Assembly (NCBI GenBank): GCA_019694395.1
Contig: JAIBCC010000021.1
Coordinates: 1-64,000, forward strand
DNA from: Pyrinomonadaceae bacterium
GTDB taxonomy: Bacteria; Acidobacteriota; Blastocatellia; Pyrinomonadales; Pyrinomonadaceae
Direction of reading: 5' to 3'
Length of the DNA: 64,000 nucleotides
Shown here piece after piece: positions 42,259 to 49,615 of this stretch; the first letter of the stretch is position 1, and the number at the start of each line of letters is the position of its first letter. Under the pieces are notes generated by a model. That model worked only from the letters and a program-made list of their open reading frames with translations, did no database searches and was not told the origin of the DNA. The position numbers were made by a program, and so were the translations under genes.

Positions 42259-42828
42259 ATGGACGATTTTGAAAAATCTCTCAGAGAAATCACTTTAGCA
42301 CCTTACATTGTGAAGGCAACAGTCCTGATCGGAGTTCAACGCAAATCAGGAAGCAATATGTTTCGCCATCAAATCAGCACATTAGGGATTTTGATCGATT
42401 ACAAAATGGTTGATCCGGTTCTTTTGAAAGCCTCAGTTATCCACGACATTTTTGAAGACGCTGCCGGAATGCCCGGCGTTTCCGAAGATGCGATCAAATC
42501 TTTGGATGCAGATGGTGAAGCTGTTTGCCGACTGGTAAAAGAAGTTACAATTCGGATCAATAACGGTATCAAAGAACCAAAATCCGAGTTTTTACTGCGC
42601 GTTATGACAAAGGGAAGCGAACGGGCAAAAGTTCTGAAACTAGCTGACCGCATCAGCAATATTTTTGCTCTCGGATTTGTTCACGATTTTGCCTTTGTAA
42701 AAAAATATTTGCAGGAAACCAAAGATTTCATCCTACCTTTTGCCGAAAACGTCAATGCTGATATGTTCCGTGAATTGAGCGATTTAGTAAAAAATCGAAG
42801 TGAAATGTTGGAAAAAATACAGGCTTAG
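42259..42828 (+). CDS. HD-domain hydrolase related to SpoT/Mesh1
   Basis: 189 residues consisting of one HD domain. The ligand set matches alarmone hydrolases: FRHQ near residue 35, VIHDIFEDA (HD and ED pair) near residue 65, and LKLADRISNIFALG near residue 130. No synthetase, TGS or ACT domain follows, so it could be a small (p)ppGpp hydrolase; other nucleotide substrates remain possible. It begins 21 bases after tsaE and likely belongs to the same transcript. Confidence 0.82.
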   Translation: MDDFEKSLREITLAPYIVKATVLIGVQRKSGSNMFRHQISTLGILIDYKMVDPVLLKASVIHDIFEDAAGMPGVSEDAIKSLDADGEAVCRLVKEVTIRINNGIKEPKSEFLLRVMTKGSERAKVLKLADRISNIFALGFVHDFAFVKKYLQETKDFILPFAENVNADMFRELSDLVKNRSEMLEKIQA

Positions 42829-42835
42829 TTTTAAG

Positions 42836-43762
42836 TTGAATTTACGTTTATTAATAATCTTTCTCACTTTGTTTTTTTTGATCGGTTGTCAAAAAAATAT
42901 CGAACCGCCTAAAACTGATTTGCCTCCAAATATTGACGAAAGAACCGCAAAACTTTTCAAACTCAAGGAAAAAATTGTTCCATTTTTCAAACCGATGCGG
43001 GTGCAAAAGGGAGATTGGCTCGAATCATTTCCCGAGGAAGGTCAGACTTTTGAGCAATACATCAACTCAAATCCGACCTTGCCAACTGCCGAACGGCAAA
43101 TTATTTATATTCAACCGCTTGGAGATTTCACGCAAACTCAAAAGAAAGTTTTGCAGCTGACCGCAGATTATATGAAAGCCTTTTATAATTTGCCGGTTGA
43201 GCTTAACGAAATAAAGCCGCTTGGCAATATTCCAAAAAGATTTCAGCGCAAAAATCCTTATGAAAAACAATTGCAATTAAAAACAGGATATTTTCTTAAT
43301 GATTTGTTGCCGAAAATGCTTCCAAAAGATGCGGCGGCATTTATTTGCTTTACCAATTACGACCTTTATCCTGATGATAATTGGAATTATGTTTTTGGAC
43401 AGGCAACTTTGCAAAATCGGGTTGGTGTGTGGTCGCTGTGGCGTTTTGGAAATCCTGATAAAAGTGCCGAAGATTATCGGCTTTTCATGACGCGCACGCT
43501 CAAAGTCGCAATGCACGAAACGGGACACATGTTTTCAATGCCTCATTGCACCAAATACGAGTGTTTGATGTCCGGCTCAAATCATTTGTTGGAGGCTGAC
43601 CGCCACCCGCTAGATGTTTGCCCCGAATGTATGGCAAAAATCGCTTGGGCAATGAAATACGAACCAACGATGCGCTATCAAAATTTATCTAAGTTTTGGA
43701 AAGAACAAGGTTTTGAAGAATTGAGCAAGGAATTTGAGGAAAAAGAAAAAGCTGTTCAGTAG
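42836..43762 (+). CDS. Archaemetzincin-like metalloprotease, lipoprotein
   Basis: 308 residues from TTG 42836 (GTG 42800 is an alternative). A lipoprotein signal (LIIFLTLFFLIGC, lipobox Cys near residue 18) means the protein is exported and lipid-anchored. The catalytic site is HETGHMFSMPHC near residue 227, followed by the cysteine motif YECLMSG and VCPECMAKI. This is the archaemetzincin pattern of an HExxHxxxxxHC zinc site with extra cysteines. The third ligand histidine is present. Most archaemetzincins I know of are cytoplasmic and shorter. The stop lies inside a degenerate heptamer array. Confidence 0.88.
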   Translation: MNLRLLIIFLTLFFLIGCQKNIEPPKTDLPPNIDERTAKLFKLKEKIVPFFKPMRVQKGDWLESFPEEGQTFEQYINSNPTLPTAERQIIYIQPLGDFTQTQKKVLQLTADYMKAFYNLPVELNEIKPLGNIPKRFQRKNPYEKQLQLKTGYFLNDLLPKMLPKDAAAFICFTNYDLYPDDNWNYVFGQATLQNRVGVWSLWRFGNPDKSAEDYRLFMTRTLKVAMHETGHMFSMPHCTKYECLMSGSNHLLEADRHPLDVCPECMAKIAWAMKYEPTMRYQNLSKFWKEQGFEELSKEFEEKEKAVQ

Positions 43763-43864
43763 TCGGTGTTCAGTGAGCAGTGGTCAGTAGATTGTCTGAA
43801 ATCTGAAATCCAGTTTGATTACCAATCAAAATTCGACCACTGACCACCGCCAACTGACCACTAA
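43756..43864. repeat. Degenerate heptamer repeats as inverted arms
   Basis: Left arm: CAGTAGT, CGGTGTT, CAGTGAG, CAGTGGT, CAGTAGA (43756-43790). Middle: two TCTGAAA units. Right arm: CCACTGA, CCACCGC, CAACTGA, CCACTAA (43837-43864), complementary to the left arm in outline. It links the archaemetzincin and L,D-transpeptidase genes. Confidence 0.7.
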
Positions 43865-43869
43865 AAAAT

Positions 43870-44424
43870 ATGCGAATTTTACTAATTGCAATTTTAGCTG
43901 TAACTTTAATTTGTAGTTCGATTTATATCGCTGGACAAATCAACTATCCTTTGCCGAAAATGGAAAATCCGAAAATTTTAGTTAGGAAAAAAGAACGCAA
44001 ACTGCAAATTTTTGACGGTGAAAAATTAATCAAAACTTATTCAATTTCGCTCGGTTTCGCGCCGGAAGGCGATAAGGAAATCGAAGGCGACGGAAAAACT
44101 CCCGAAGGTGAATTCTATGTTTTTACCAAAAACGATAAAAGCTCATTTTTTCTCTCCCTTGGTGTAAGTTATCCGAATATCGAAGATGCTGAACGCGGTT
44201 TGAAACAAGGTCTGATTACTCAGGAAGAACACGACGAAATCGTTAAAGCCGTCAACGAAAAGTCAATGCCACCGCAAAAAACGAAACTTGGCGGAGAAAT
44301 ATACATTCACGGCGGCGGCTGCGATTCCGATTGGACAGCAGGCTGTATGGCTCTCAAAAACGAAGAAATGCAGGAGATTTTTGATGTAATTGAAATTGGG
44401 ACACCGATAAAGATTGAGCCTTGA
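43870..44424 (+). CDS. L,D-transpeptidase family protein (YkuD domain)
   Basis: 184 residues. An N-terminal hydrophobic helix (residues 3-22) serves as signal or anchor. The YkuD domain begins ILVRKKERKLQIFDG and contains the catalytic segment IYIHGGGCDSDWTAGCMALK, with HGGG-x-WTxGC and the nucleophilic cysteine in TAGC. The family cross-links peptidoglycan or attaches proteins to it in the periplasm. The length is that of a minimal enzyme without LysM or a peptidoglycan-binding domain. Confidence 0.93.
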   Translation: MRILLIAILAVTLICSSIYIAGQINYPLPKMENPKILVRKKERKLQIFDGEKLIKTYSISLGFAPEGDKEIEGDGKTPEGEFYVFTKNDKSSFFLSLGVSYPNIEDAERGLKQGLITQEEHDEIVKAVNEKSMPPQKTKLGGEIYIHGGGCDSDWTAGCMALKNEEMQEIFDVIEIGTPIKIEP

Positions 44425-44462
44425 GTCTCTTAGAGTCTAAAGTTACTTAACATCAGATTGAA

Positions 44463-45101
44463 TTATTTAACAATCTTAATCCTTAATGAATTGCTTTCAA
44501 CTTTACCTGTCGCCGTTTTAGGATTTGATTCTGCTTCCCCAGATCCAATTACAAATTGATTAGTTTGATTTGCTTTGATTGTATAAAAACCAGTTTGTTT
44601 TATTCGTAAACAGGGAACATCAAATTGAGCAAAAAGGTTTTTCTCAAAGATAAGTTTTTCGTCTTCCCCTAATTTAAAAAGATTATTGAATTTTTTGTCA
44701 TTGCATCCGATATGAATATATTCGGATTTGAAGATCATGTGGTTAGGTTCGGTCAGTTCAAACATTTCAGATGTGATTTTGGGGTCAACTAGTAGATATT
44801 TTTCTAAATCAGATTTTCTTCCTTTTGAATCAATCAAATGGACTTCAGGGTCAAAATCTCTTAAGAAAATATAGTTTGCCGATTTATTGAGCATCGCAAA
44901 GGTTATTTTCATTATATCGCCGATTCGATAAGTATCTTTGTTTGAAACCATTTTGAATTCGACAACTTGAGGGTAGTTAATAGAAAGAACTGGTTTTTCT
45001 TTTGCTTCTGACACTTGGAGTTGTGAAACGTTTTGAGATTTAACAACTGAGTTACAAAATACCAGTAGAAAAGTAATTAATAAGAATTTGATTATATTCA
45101 T
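44463..45101 (-). CDS. Exported protein, unknown
   Basis: 212 residues with a signal peptide (residues 1-22, IIKFLLITFLLVFCNSVV). The mature part has beta-rich segments (VVEFKMVSNKDTYRIGDIMK, YIFLRDFDPEVHLIDSKG) and a C-terminal LRIKIVK, a pattern seen in exported Ig-like domains. No family recognised. ATG 45101 has GGATAA upstream; it lies 11 bases after the stop of the aldehyde dehydrogenase gene and probably follows it in one transcript. Confidence 0.65.
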   Translation of the reverse strand: MNIIKFLLITFLLVFCNSVVKSQNVSQLQVSEAKEKPVLSINYPQVVEFKMVSNKDTYRIGDIMKITFAMLNKSANYIFLRDFDPEVHLIDSKGRKSDLEKYLLVDPKITSEMFELTEPNHMIFKSEYIHIGCNDKKFNNLFKLGEDEKLIFEKNLFAQFDVPCLRIKQTGFYTIKANQTNQFVIGSGEAESNPKTATGKVESNSLRIKIVK

Positions 45102-45112
45102 AGAATTATCCG

Positions 45113-46555
45113 TTAATAATTCACCTTCACACAAACATTCTTCTCTTCCGTAAAAAATCGCAATGCCTCGAAACCGCCTTCACGCCCCATTCCTGAATCT
45201 TTGACACCGCCGAAAGGAGTCCGCAAATCCCGCAAAAGCCAGCAATTTATCCAGACAATTCCCGCTTCGATTTGGGCGGCTAGGCGATGGGCAACACTTA
45301 GATTTTCCGTCCAAATGGTTGAAGCTAAACCGTAACGCACTGAATTTGCGTATTTTAGAACCTCTTCTTCGGTTTCAAAAGGCTGAATCGTGACTACCGG
45401 ACCAAAAATTTCTTCTTGATTTGTGCGGCAATCAAACGGCAGATTTTCGATAATTGTCGGCTCGATAAACCAACCGTTCAAGTCTTCAACTTTAACCGAA
45501 TTTCCACCGCACAAAATCTTTCCGCCTTCGGTTTTCGCTAATTCTATATAACTTAAAATCTTGTCGAAATGTTGTTTGGAAACGATTGCGCCGATATTGG
45601 TTTCGGGAGCTTTCGGATTGCCGATTTTTAATTGTTTGGTGCGTGCGACAAAATCGGTTTTGAACTTTTCGTAAATTGATTTTTCGACAAAAATCCGTGA
45701 ACCGCAAAGGCAAATTTCGCCTTGATTGGAGAACGAAGAAAGTAAGGTTGTGTTGAGCATTTCTTCATAATTGCAATCGGCAAAGATGATGTTCGGATTT
45801 TTCCCGCCGAGTTCAAGCGAAAGTTTTTTGAACATCGGAGCGGCTTCACGCGAAATCCACTCGCCTGTCGCAGTTCCGCCGGTGAACGATAAAGCCTTAA
45901 TTTCTTTATGTTTGACGATGGCTGCACCCGTTTTTGTGCCGAGTCCGTGAACGATGTTCAGAACTCCGGCGGGCAAACCCGCTTCGATGCAAAGTTTTGA
46001 TAAAAGATAGGCTGTCATCGGCGTTACTTCCGAAGGTTTCGCCACCACACAGCAGCCAGCCGCGATTGCGGGAGCGATTTTCCAGGTGAAAAGATAAAGC
46101 GGCAAATTCCAGGGCGAAATGCAACCGACCACGCCGATTGGTTGCCGCAAAGTGTAGTTAATTGCTTGTTGGACAGTTTCATAAGATTCGTTTGCAAGGT
46201 GCATTTGCGCGGTTGCATAAAAACGAAAATTAGCGGCGGCGCGTGGAATATCAACCCTTTTTGCCAACGAAACAGGTTTACCGTTATCAACGCTTTCGGC
46301 TTCTGCCAAAATGTCCAAATCACGTTCGATCAAGCGCACTAGCCGCATCAAAATTTCAAAGCGTTCATCGTGCGAGGTCTTAGACCAACTTGGAAAAGCT
46401 CGTTGCGCCGCTTCCACCGCCATTTGCACATCTCGTTCGTCCGAATCGGGAATCAGCGAATAAATTTCGGCAGTTGCGGGATTGAAATTGTTCAAATATT
46501 CATCTGAAATCGGTGCAGCTAATTTTCCGTCAATGTAATTTTCTATCTTTTGCAT
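45113..46555 (-). CDS. Aldehyde dehydrogenase, ALDH8/muconic-semialdehyde type
   Basis: 480 residues, NAD(P)-dependent. Motifs: PIGVVGCISPWNLPLYL, KKLSLELGGKNPNIIF with the catalytic glutamate, SNQGEICLCGSR with the catalytic cysteine near residue 280, and EEIFGPVVTI. The C-terminal signature INCWLLRDLRTPFGGVKDSG is closer to 2-aminomuconic/2-hydroxymuconic semialdehyde dehydrogenases than to betaine-aldehyde types, suggesting tryptophan or aromatic catabolism; the neighbours do not confirm this. The gene upstream (P1 peptidase) is separated by a palindromic repeat. Confidence 0.9.
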   Translation of the reverse strand: MQKIENYIDGKLAAPISDEYLNNFNPATAEIYSLIPDSDERDVQMAVEAAQRAFPSWSKTSHDERFEILMRLVRLIERDLDILAEAESVDNGKPVSLAKRVDIPRAAANFRFYATAQMHLANESYETVQQAINYTLRQPIGVVGCISPWNLPLYLFTWKIAPAIAAGCCVVAKPSEVTPMTAYLLSKLCIEAGLPAGVLNIVHGLGTKTGAAIVKHKEIKALSFTGGTATGEWISREAAPMFKKLSLELGGKNPNIIFADCNYEEMLNTTLLSSFSNQGEICLCGSRIFVEKSIYEKFKTDFVARTKQLKIGNPKAPETNIGAIVSKQHFDKILSYIELAKTEGGKILCGGNSVKVEDLNGWFIEPTIIENLPFDCRTNQEEIFGPVVTIQPFETEEEVLKYANSVRYGLASTIWTENLSVAHRLAAQIEAGIVWINCWLLRDLRTPFGGVKDSGMGREGGFEALRFFTEEKNVCVKVNY

Positions 46556-46563
46556 TTGTAAAA

Positions 46564-46670
46564 GGAACGTCGCAGTAGCGGCGTAGATGTGTTTAAGTAA
46601 AAGACATCTCGGATTTAACTTGAGATGTTCGCGTTTACACGCTCAATGCCGGCTGGAAGCGCGGCGTTCC
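46564..46670. repeat. Palindromic repeat element with GGAACGYCGC ends
   Basis: GGAACGTCGC at 46564-46573 is matched by GCGGCGTTCC at 46661-46670. Inside, GTAAAAGACATCTC (46597-46610) answers GAGATGTTCGCGTTTAC (46622-46638). The whole 107 bases can form one cruciform. It lies between the ALDH start and the P1-peptidase stop and shares its end sequence with 35136-35332. Confidence 0.75.
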
Positions 46671-46678
46671 GTGTGCAT

Positions 46679-47842
46679 TTACTTGATTTTATTATATTTC
46701 CGTAAAATTTCCAGCGTTTTGTCAATCGGCAACGCTTCAACCGTCCGACTTTCACGCCCTTTAACCGTGGTTGCTTTAAACAAAGAATTAAGAATTGCTT
46801 CTTCGGTGGCTTCGATAGTTGCCAGAAACAAGGGCGACATCGCATCATTTGAAAGCAGAGTTACGTTTCGCGTATTTTGTCCGTTTTCCAATGGCTTGAT
46901 GCGGTTATTGGTCGAAAAAGCAATCGCATAATCACCACTGCCGTTCGTCATTGCCGAACCTGTTCGCGCCAAACCTGACATTGCGCGCGAAGCCATCCGT
47001 TTTAGTTGACGGGCATCAACCGGGGCATCTGTTGCAATCACGATAATTACCGAACCGTCTGCCCAATCATTGATTTCGGTAGGACTTTGGGAAACGGTTT
47101 TTTGATTCTTTTCAACTTCATCTTTCAGATAGTATTTTCCAAGTTCAACTCCGACAGGTGCGCCGTCAATGCTCAGAACTCCGCCGAAATTTGTTTGAAC
47201 TAAAACTCCAACTGTGTAATCACCGATTTTGCGCGAAGATGTTCCGATTCCGCCTTTCCAACCGAAAGCGACTGTTCCAGTCCCTGCGCCGACTGCACCT
47301 TCTTCAACTTCATTTTTGGCGTTTTTGACGGCGTTGAAAACATCTGCCTGAGTTATTTGTCTGGCGCGGATGTCGTTCAGAAAACCATCATTTGTTTCCG
47401 CCACAACGGGATTAATTGACTGCACATTTTCATTGCCCGAAAGTCCAAGCATATAGTCCAGCAAAAAATCACCAACACGCGGAACAGCAAGAGTTGAAGT
47501 CAGCAAAATCGGCGTTTCGATTTCGCCAAGCTCGTTGACCTGGGTTGAACCGGCTAATTTGCCGAAACCATTGCCAACAAAGATTGCGGCGGGGACTTTT
47601 TCCCGAAAAAGATTGCCGTTATGCGGCAAAATCGCAGTAACTCCGGTGCGAATATTTTCGCTTTGGATGATGGTTGAATGTCCGACCAAAACGCCTTCGA
47701 CATCCGTGATTGAGTTTTGCTTTCCAGTCGGTAAAATCCCGATTTTTAAGCCGACTTCGCGGACTCGCGGACGAGTTTGGGCAAAAGAAATTGACGCAGT
47801 AAGTAGCACGATCAGGCAAAGAAAAATTATTTTGAAAGGCAT
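46679..47842 (-). CDS. P1 (S58) family aminopeptidase, DmpA-like, exported
   Basis: 387 residues with a signal peptide (residues 1-21, ending ISFAQ). Motifs: SITDVEGVLVGHSTI, GVTAILPHNG, AAIFVGNGFGKLAGSTQVNE and VGAGTGTVAFGWKGGIG. The self-cleavage and nucleophile region is DGSVIIVIATDAPVDARQLK, where the serine after the glycine becomes the N-terminal nucleophile. Family members are self-processing aminopeptidases or beta-peptidyl aminopeptidases. A periplasmic site is suggested by the signal peptide. It is the upstream neighbour of the ALDH gene. Confidence 0.92.
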   Translation of the reverse strand: MPFKIIFLCLIVLLTASISFAQTRPRVREVGLKIGILPTGKQNSITDVEGVLVGHSTIIQSENIRTGVTAILPHNGNLFREKVPAAIFVGNGFGKLAGSTQVNELGEIETPILLTSTLAVPRVGDFLLDYMLGLSGNENVQSINPVVAETNDGFLNDIRARQITQADVFNAVKNAKNEVEEGAVGAGTGTVAFGWKGGIGTSSRKIGDYTVGVLVQTNFGGVLSIDGAPVGVELGKYYLKDEVEKNQKTVSQSPTEINDWADGSVIIVIATDAPVDARQLKRMASRAMSGLARTGSAMTNGSGDYAIAFSTNNRIKPLENGQNTRNVTLLSNDAMSPLFLATIEATEEAILNSLFKATTVKGRESRTVEALPIDKTLEILRKYNKIK

Positions 47843-47877
47843 AGTGAGGATATTTTAACTGCAATTAACGGACAATG

Positions 47878-48687
47878 CTACTGGTAGATTTTCCCGTTCC
47901 ATTTCAACGTTTTTTTCTTTAGATTTTCGTTGCCGGATTCGTCAATCAATTTATAGAAACTCTTGACTAACCGTCCTTTTAGGATAATTTGCAGGGGATT
48001 GGCTAAATTTTTATCGTCTGTCATATCCATCATCGAAGTTATTTGATTGGTCGGTTTTCCATCTTCGACAAAAAGGTTCTTGGAAACGGCGAGGTTCGTT
48101 TTAGGATTGATGGCAAAATAAAAATTTGTATAAAACGGGATATTGAAACCGCTGGTCGCGTATGAAATTTCAATGATTTGTTCCTTTCCATTCGTCGCAA
48201 AATCAACCGAAATATCAGGGTTTCGATTGAAAAATCCGTCAAAGATCTCTGAAACGTAAACTTTTCCGTTTTTGCGGTTAAGGAGGAAAATGTTCGAGCC
48301 GCCGTAATGTGTTTGGTAGCAAGGATCAAGAACTTTGAAAACCCGAAGGTTTGAGTTTCCAAATAATTCGGCGTTTGCAATTCGCTCTCCGTCCTCAGTT
48401 TTTTTGCTTGGAATACAAGCATCCAAATCTTTTGCCGGAACATTCCACCAGTCGGCGAAAGTGAATTTTTCGAGCGATTGAATAAAAAGATTGATTGCTT
48501 TAACGCGGTTCGGTTGTTTTAAGATTTCTTCGTTCTCATCATCCTGTCCGACACATTTGTATTTGAGCTGCGGAATCGGGCGAAAAGCGGCTTTAGCTTC
48601 TTTTTTGCAAGATTGGGCAAAAGTCGGAAAAATGGCTGAGATTAAAAGTAAAAAACTGATAAATAAACGAAATAAAATTGTCTTCAT
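47878..48687 (-). CDS. Exported protein, unknown
   Basis: 269 residues with a signal peptide (residues 1-25, ending FPTFAQ) and a CKKEAKAAFRPIPQL segment at the mature N-terminus. Other stretches are FADWWNVPAKDLDACIPSKK and IFLLNRKNGKVYVSEIFDGF. Two or three cysteines may form disulfides. No family recognised. ATG 48687. It is followed 35 bases later by the P1 peptidase gene. Confidence 0.7.
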   Translation of the reverse strand: MKTILFRLFISFLLLISAIFPTFAQSCKKEAKAAFRPIPQLKYKCVGQDDENEEILKQPNRVKAINLFIQSLEKFTFADWWNVPAKDLDACIPSKKTEDGERIANAELFGNSNLRVFKVLDPCYQTHYGGSNIFLLNRKNGKVYVSEIFDGFFNRNPDISVDFATNGKEQIIEISYATSGFNIPFYTNFYFAINPKTNLAVSKNLFVEDGKPTNQITSMMDMTDDKNLANPLQIILKGRLVKSFYKLIDESGNENLKKKTLKWNGKIYQ

Positions 48688-48718
48688 AAGGTAATACTAA
48701 GAAAACGGCTTTAGGTTT

Positions 48719-49498
48719 TTAATCCAAAGCGACTTTGCCGGTAACCGCCATATATTGTGCATTTCGGGTTTCAAATCCTTGAATGTATGTGTTTAAGAAA
48801 ATAATCAGACTGTTTTTATACAGATAGATATACTGAATCCCGTAGGCAAGCGGACAATCACGATCTTTCGGCACATCGGAGTCTTTTTGGAGATATTTTT
48901 CCGTGTTATTGGTTTTATCTTTTAAGAGCATTTCAATTTTGAATGAGTTGCTGCCGCAAGGACTGTTTTCCTGGCTAGCAAGAGTTTTCAGCGTCAGTTC
49001 AAAATCGTGTCCGGGCGGATAACCCATTCCCAAAACAATCTCGGTAGTAAAGTTGATTGTGCGGTATTCTCCTTCGCTACCGACTTCCTGATATGCGTTA
49101 TCGGTCATCATTCGTGAAACTAATAAACTTCCATGGTTATTTGGAACAATCCCGAATTTTTTCAGCAACGGAGCGGCTTTCAAACGGGCGCGGGCGCGGG
49201 CTTTGGAAACAACCTCCTCATTTTCTCTTTCGATTGAGACGCGAATAGGATTAACCGCGTAAACATTTTTCTCAACATTAAGAAAATAATATCTCGAAAA
49301 TGAATCGGTCGGTCCTGCATCACTATACATCGCACCGTATTCTTCAAAAGCCACATATTTTCCGTCTTTGGAAAAGCCGATAAAGTTCAATTCGGCAATA
49401 CCTTCGGCAAAAGCGGTGAGCGGAAAAATTAACAACAAGGCAAAAAACAGCCCCGCCAATAATTTCGTTTGATATTGGAACGCAAAAAATTCTTTCAT
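48719..49498 (-). CDS. DUF2259 predicted secreted protein
   Basis: 259 residues with a signal peptide (about residues 1-31, ending LTAFAEG). The first mature motif FIGFSKDGKYVAFEEYGAMY and the later VSKARARARLKAAPLLKKFG are typical of DUF2259, a family of predicted secreted proteins without known function. Two cysteines (NSPCGSN, RDCPLAYG) are spaced for a disulfide. A purine-rich leader (AGGAGA) precedes ATG 49498. Confidence 0.85.
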   Translation of the reverse strand: MKEFFAFQYQTKLLAGLFFALLLIFPLTAFAEGIAELNFIGFSKDGKYVAFEEYGAMYSDAGPTDSFSRYYFLNVEKNVYAVNPIRVSIERENEEVVSKARARARLKAAPLLKKFGIVPNNHGSLLVSRMMTDNAYQEVGSEGEYRTINFTTEIVLGMGYPPGHDFELTLKTLASQENSPCGSNSFKIEMLLKDKTNNTEKYLQKDSDVPKDRDCPLAYGIQYIYLYKNSLIIFLNTYIQGFETRNAQYMAVTGKVALD

Positions 49499-49551
49499 TT
49501 CAAATAGTCTCCTATTGTTAGACGTTTTTCGTTTTACTCTTTTGCCCTCAA

Positions 49552-49592
49552 TAAATAAAGAGGATACGAATTTACTCGCATCCTCTTTATTA
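49552..49592 (-). terminator. Terminator after first M13 peptidase gene region
   Basis: AATAAAGAGGAT and ATCCTCTTTATT pair over 12 bases (49554-49565 with 49580-49591), with an inner CG/CG pair. The minus-strand tail is TTTATT. It lies just beyond the stop of the M13 peptidase at 49616 and before the DUF2259 start. Confidence 0.8.
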
Positions 49593-49615
49593 CAGTTTCT
49601 GTATTTTAAGTAATT

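Noticed and set aside
1731-43864. Tandem repeat arrays as CRISPR
   Set aside because: Units are 7 to 10 bases with no spacers and no cas genes.
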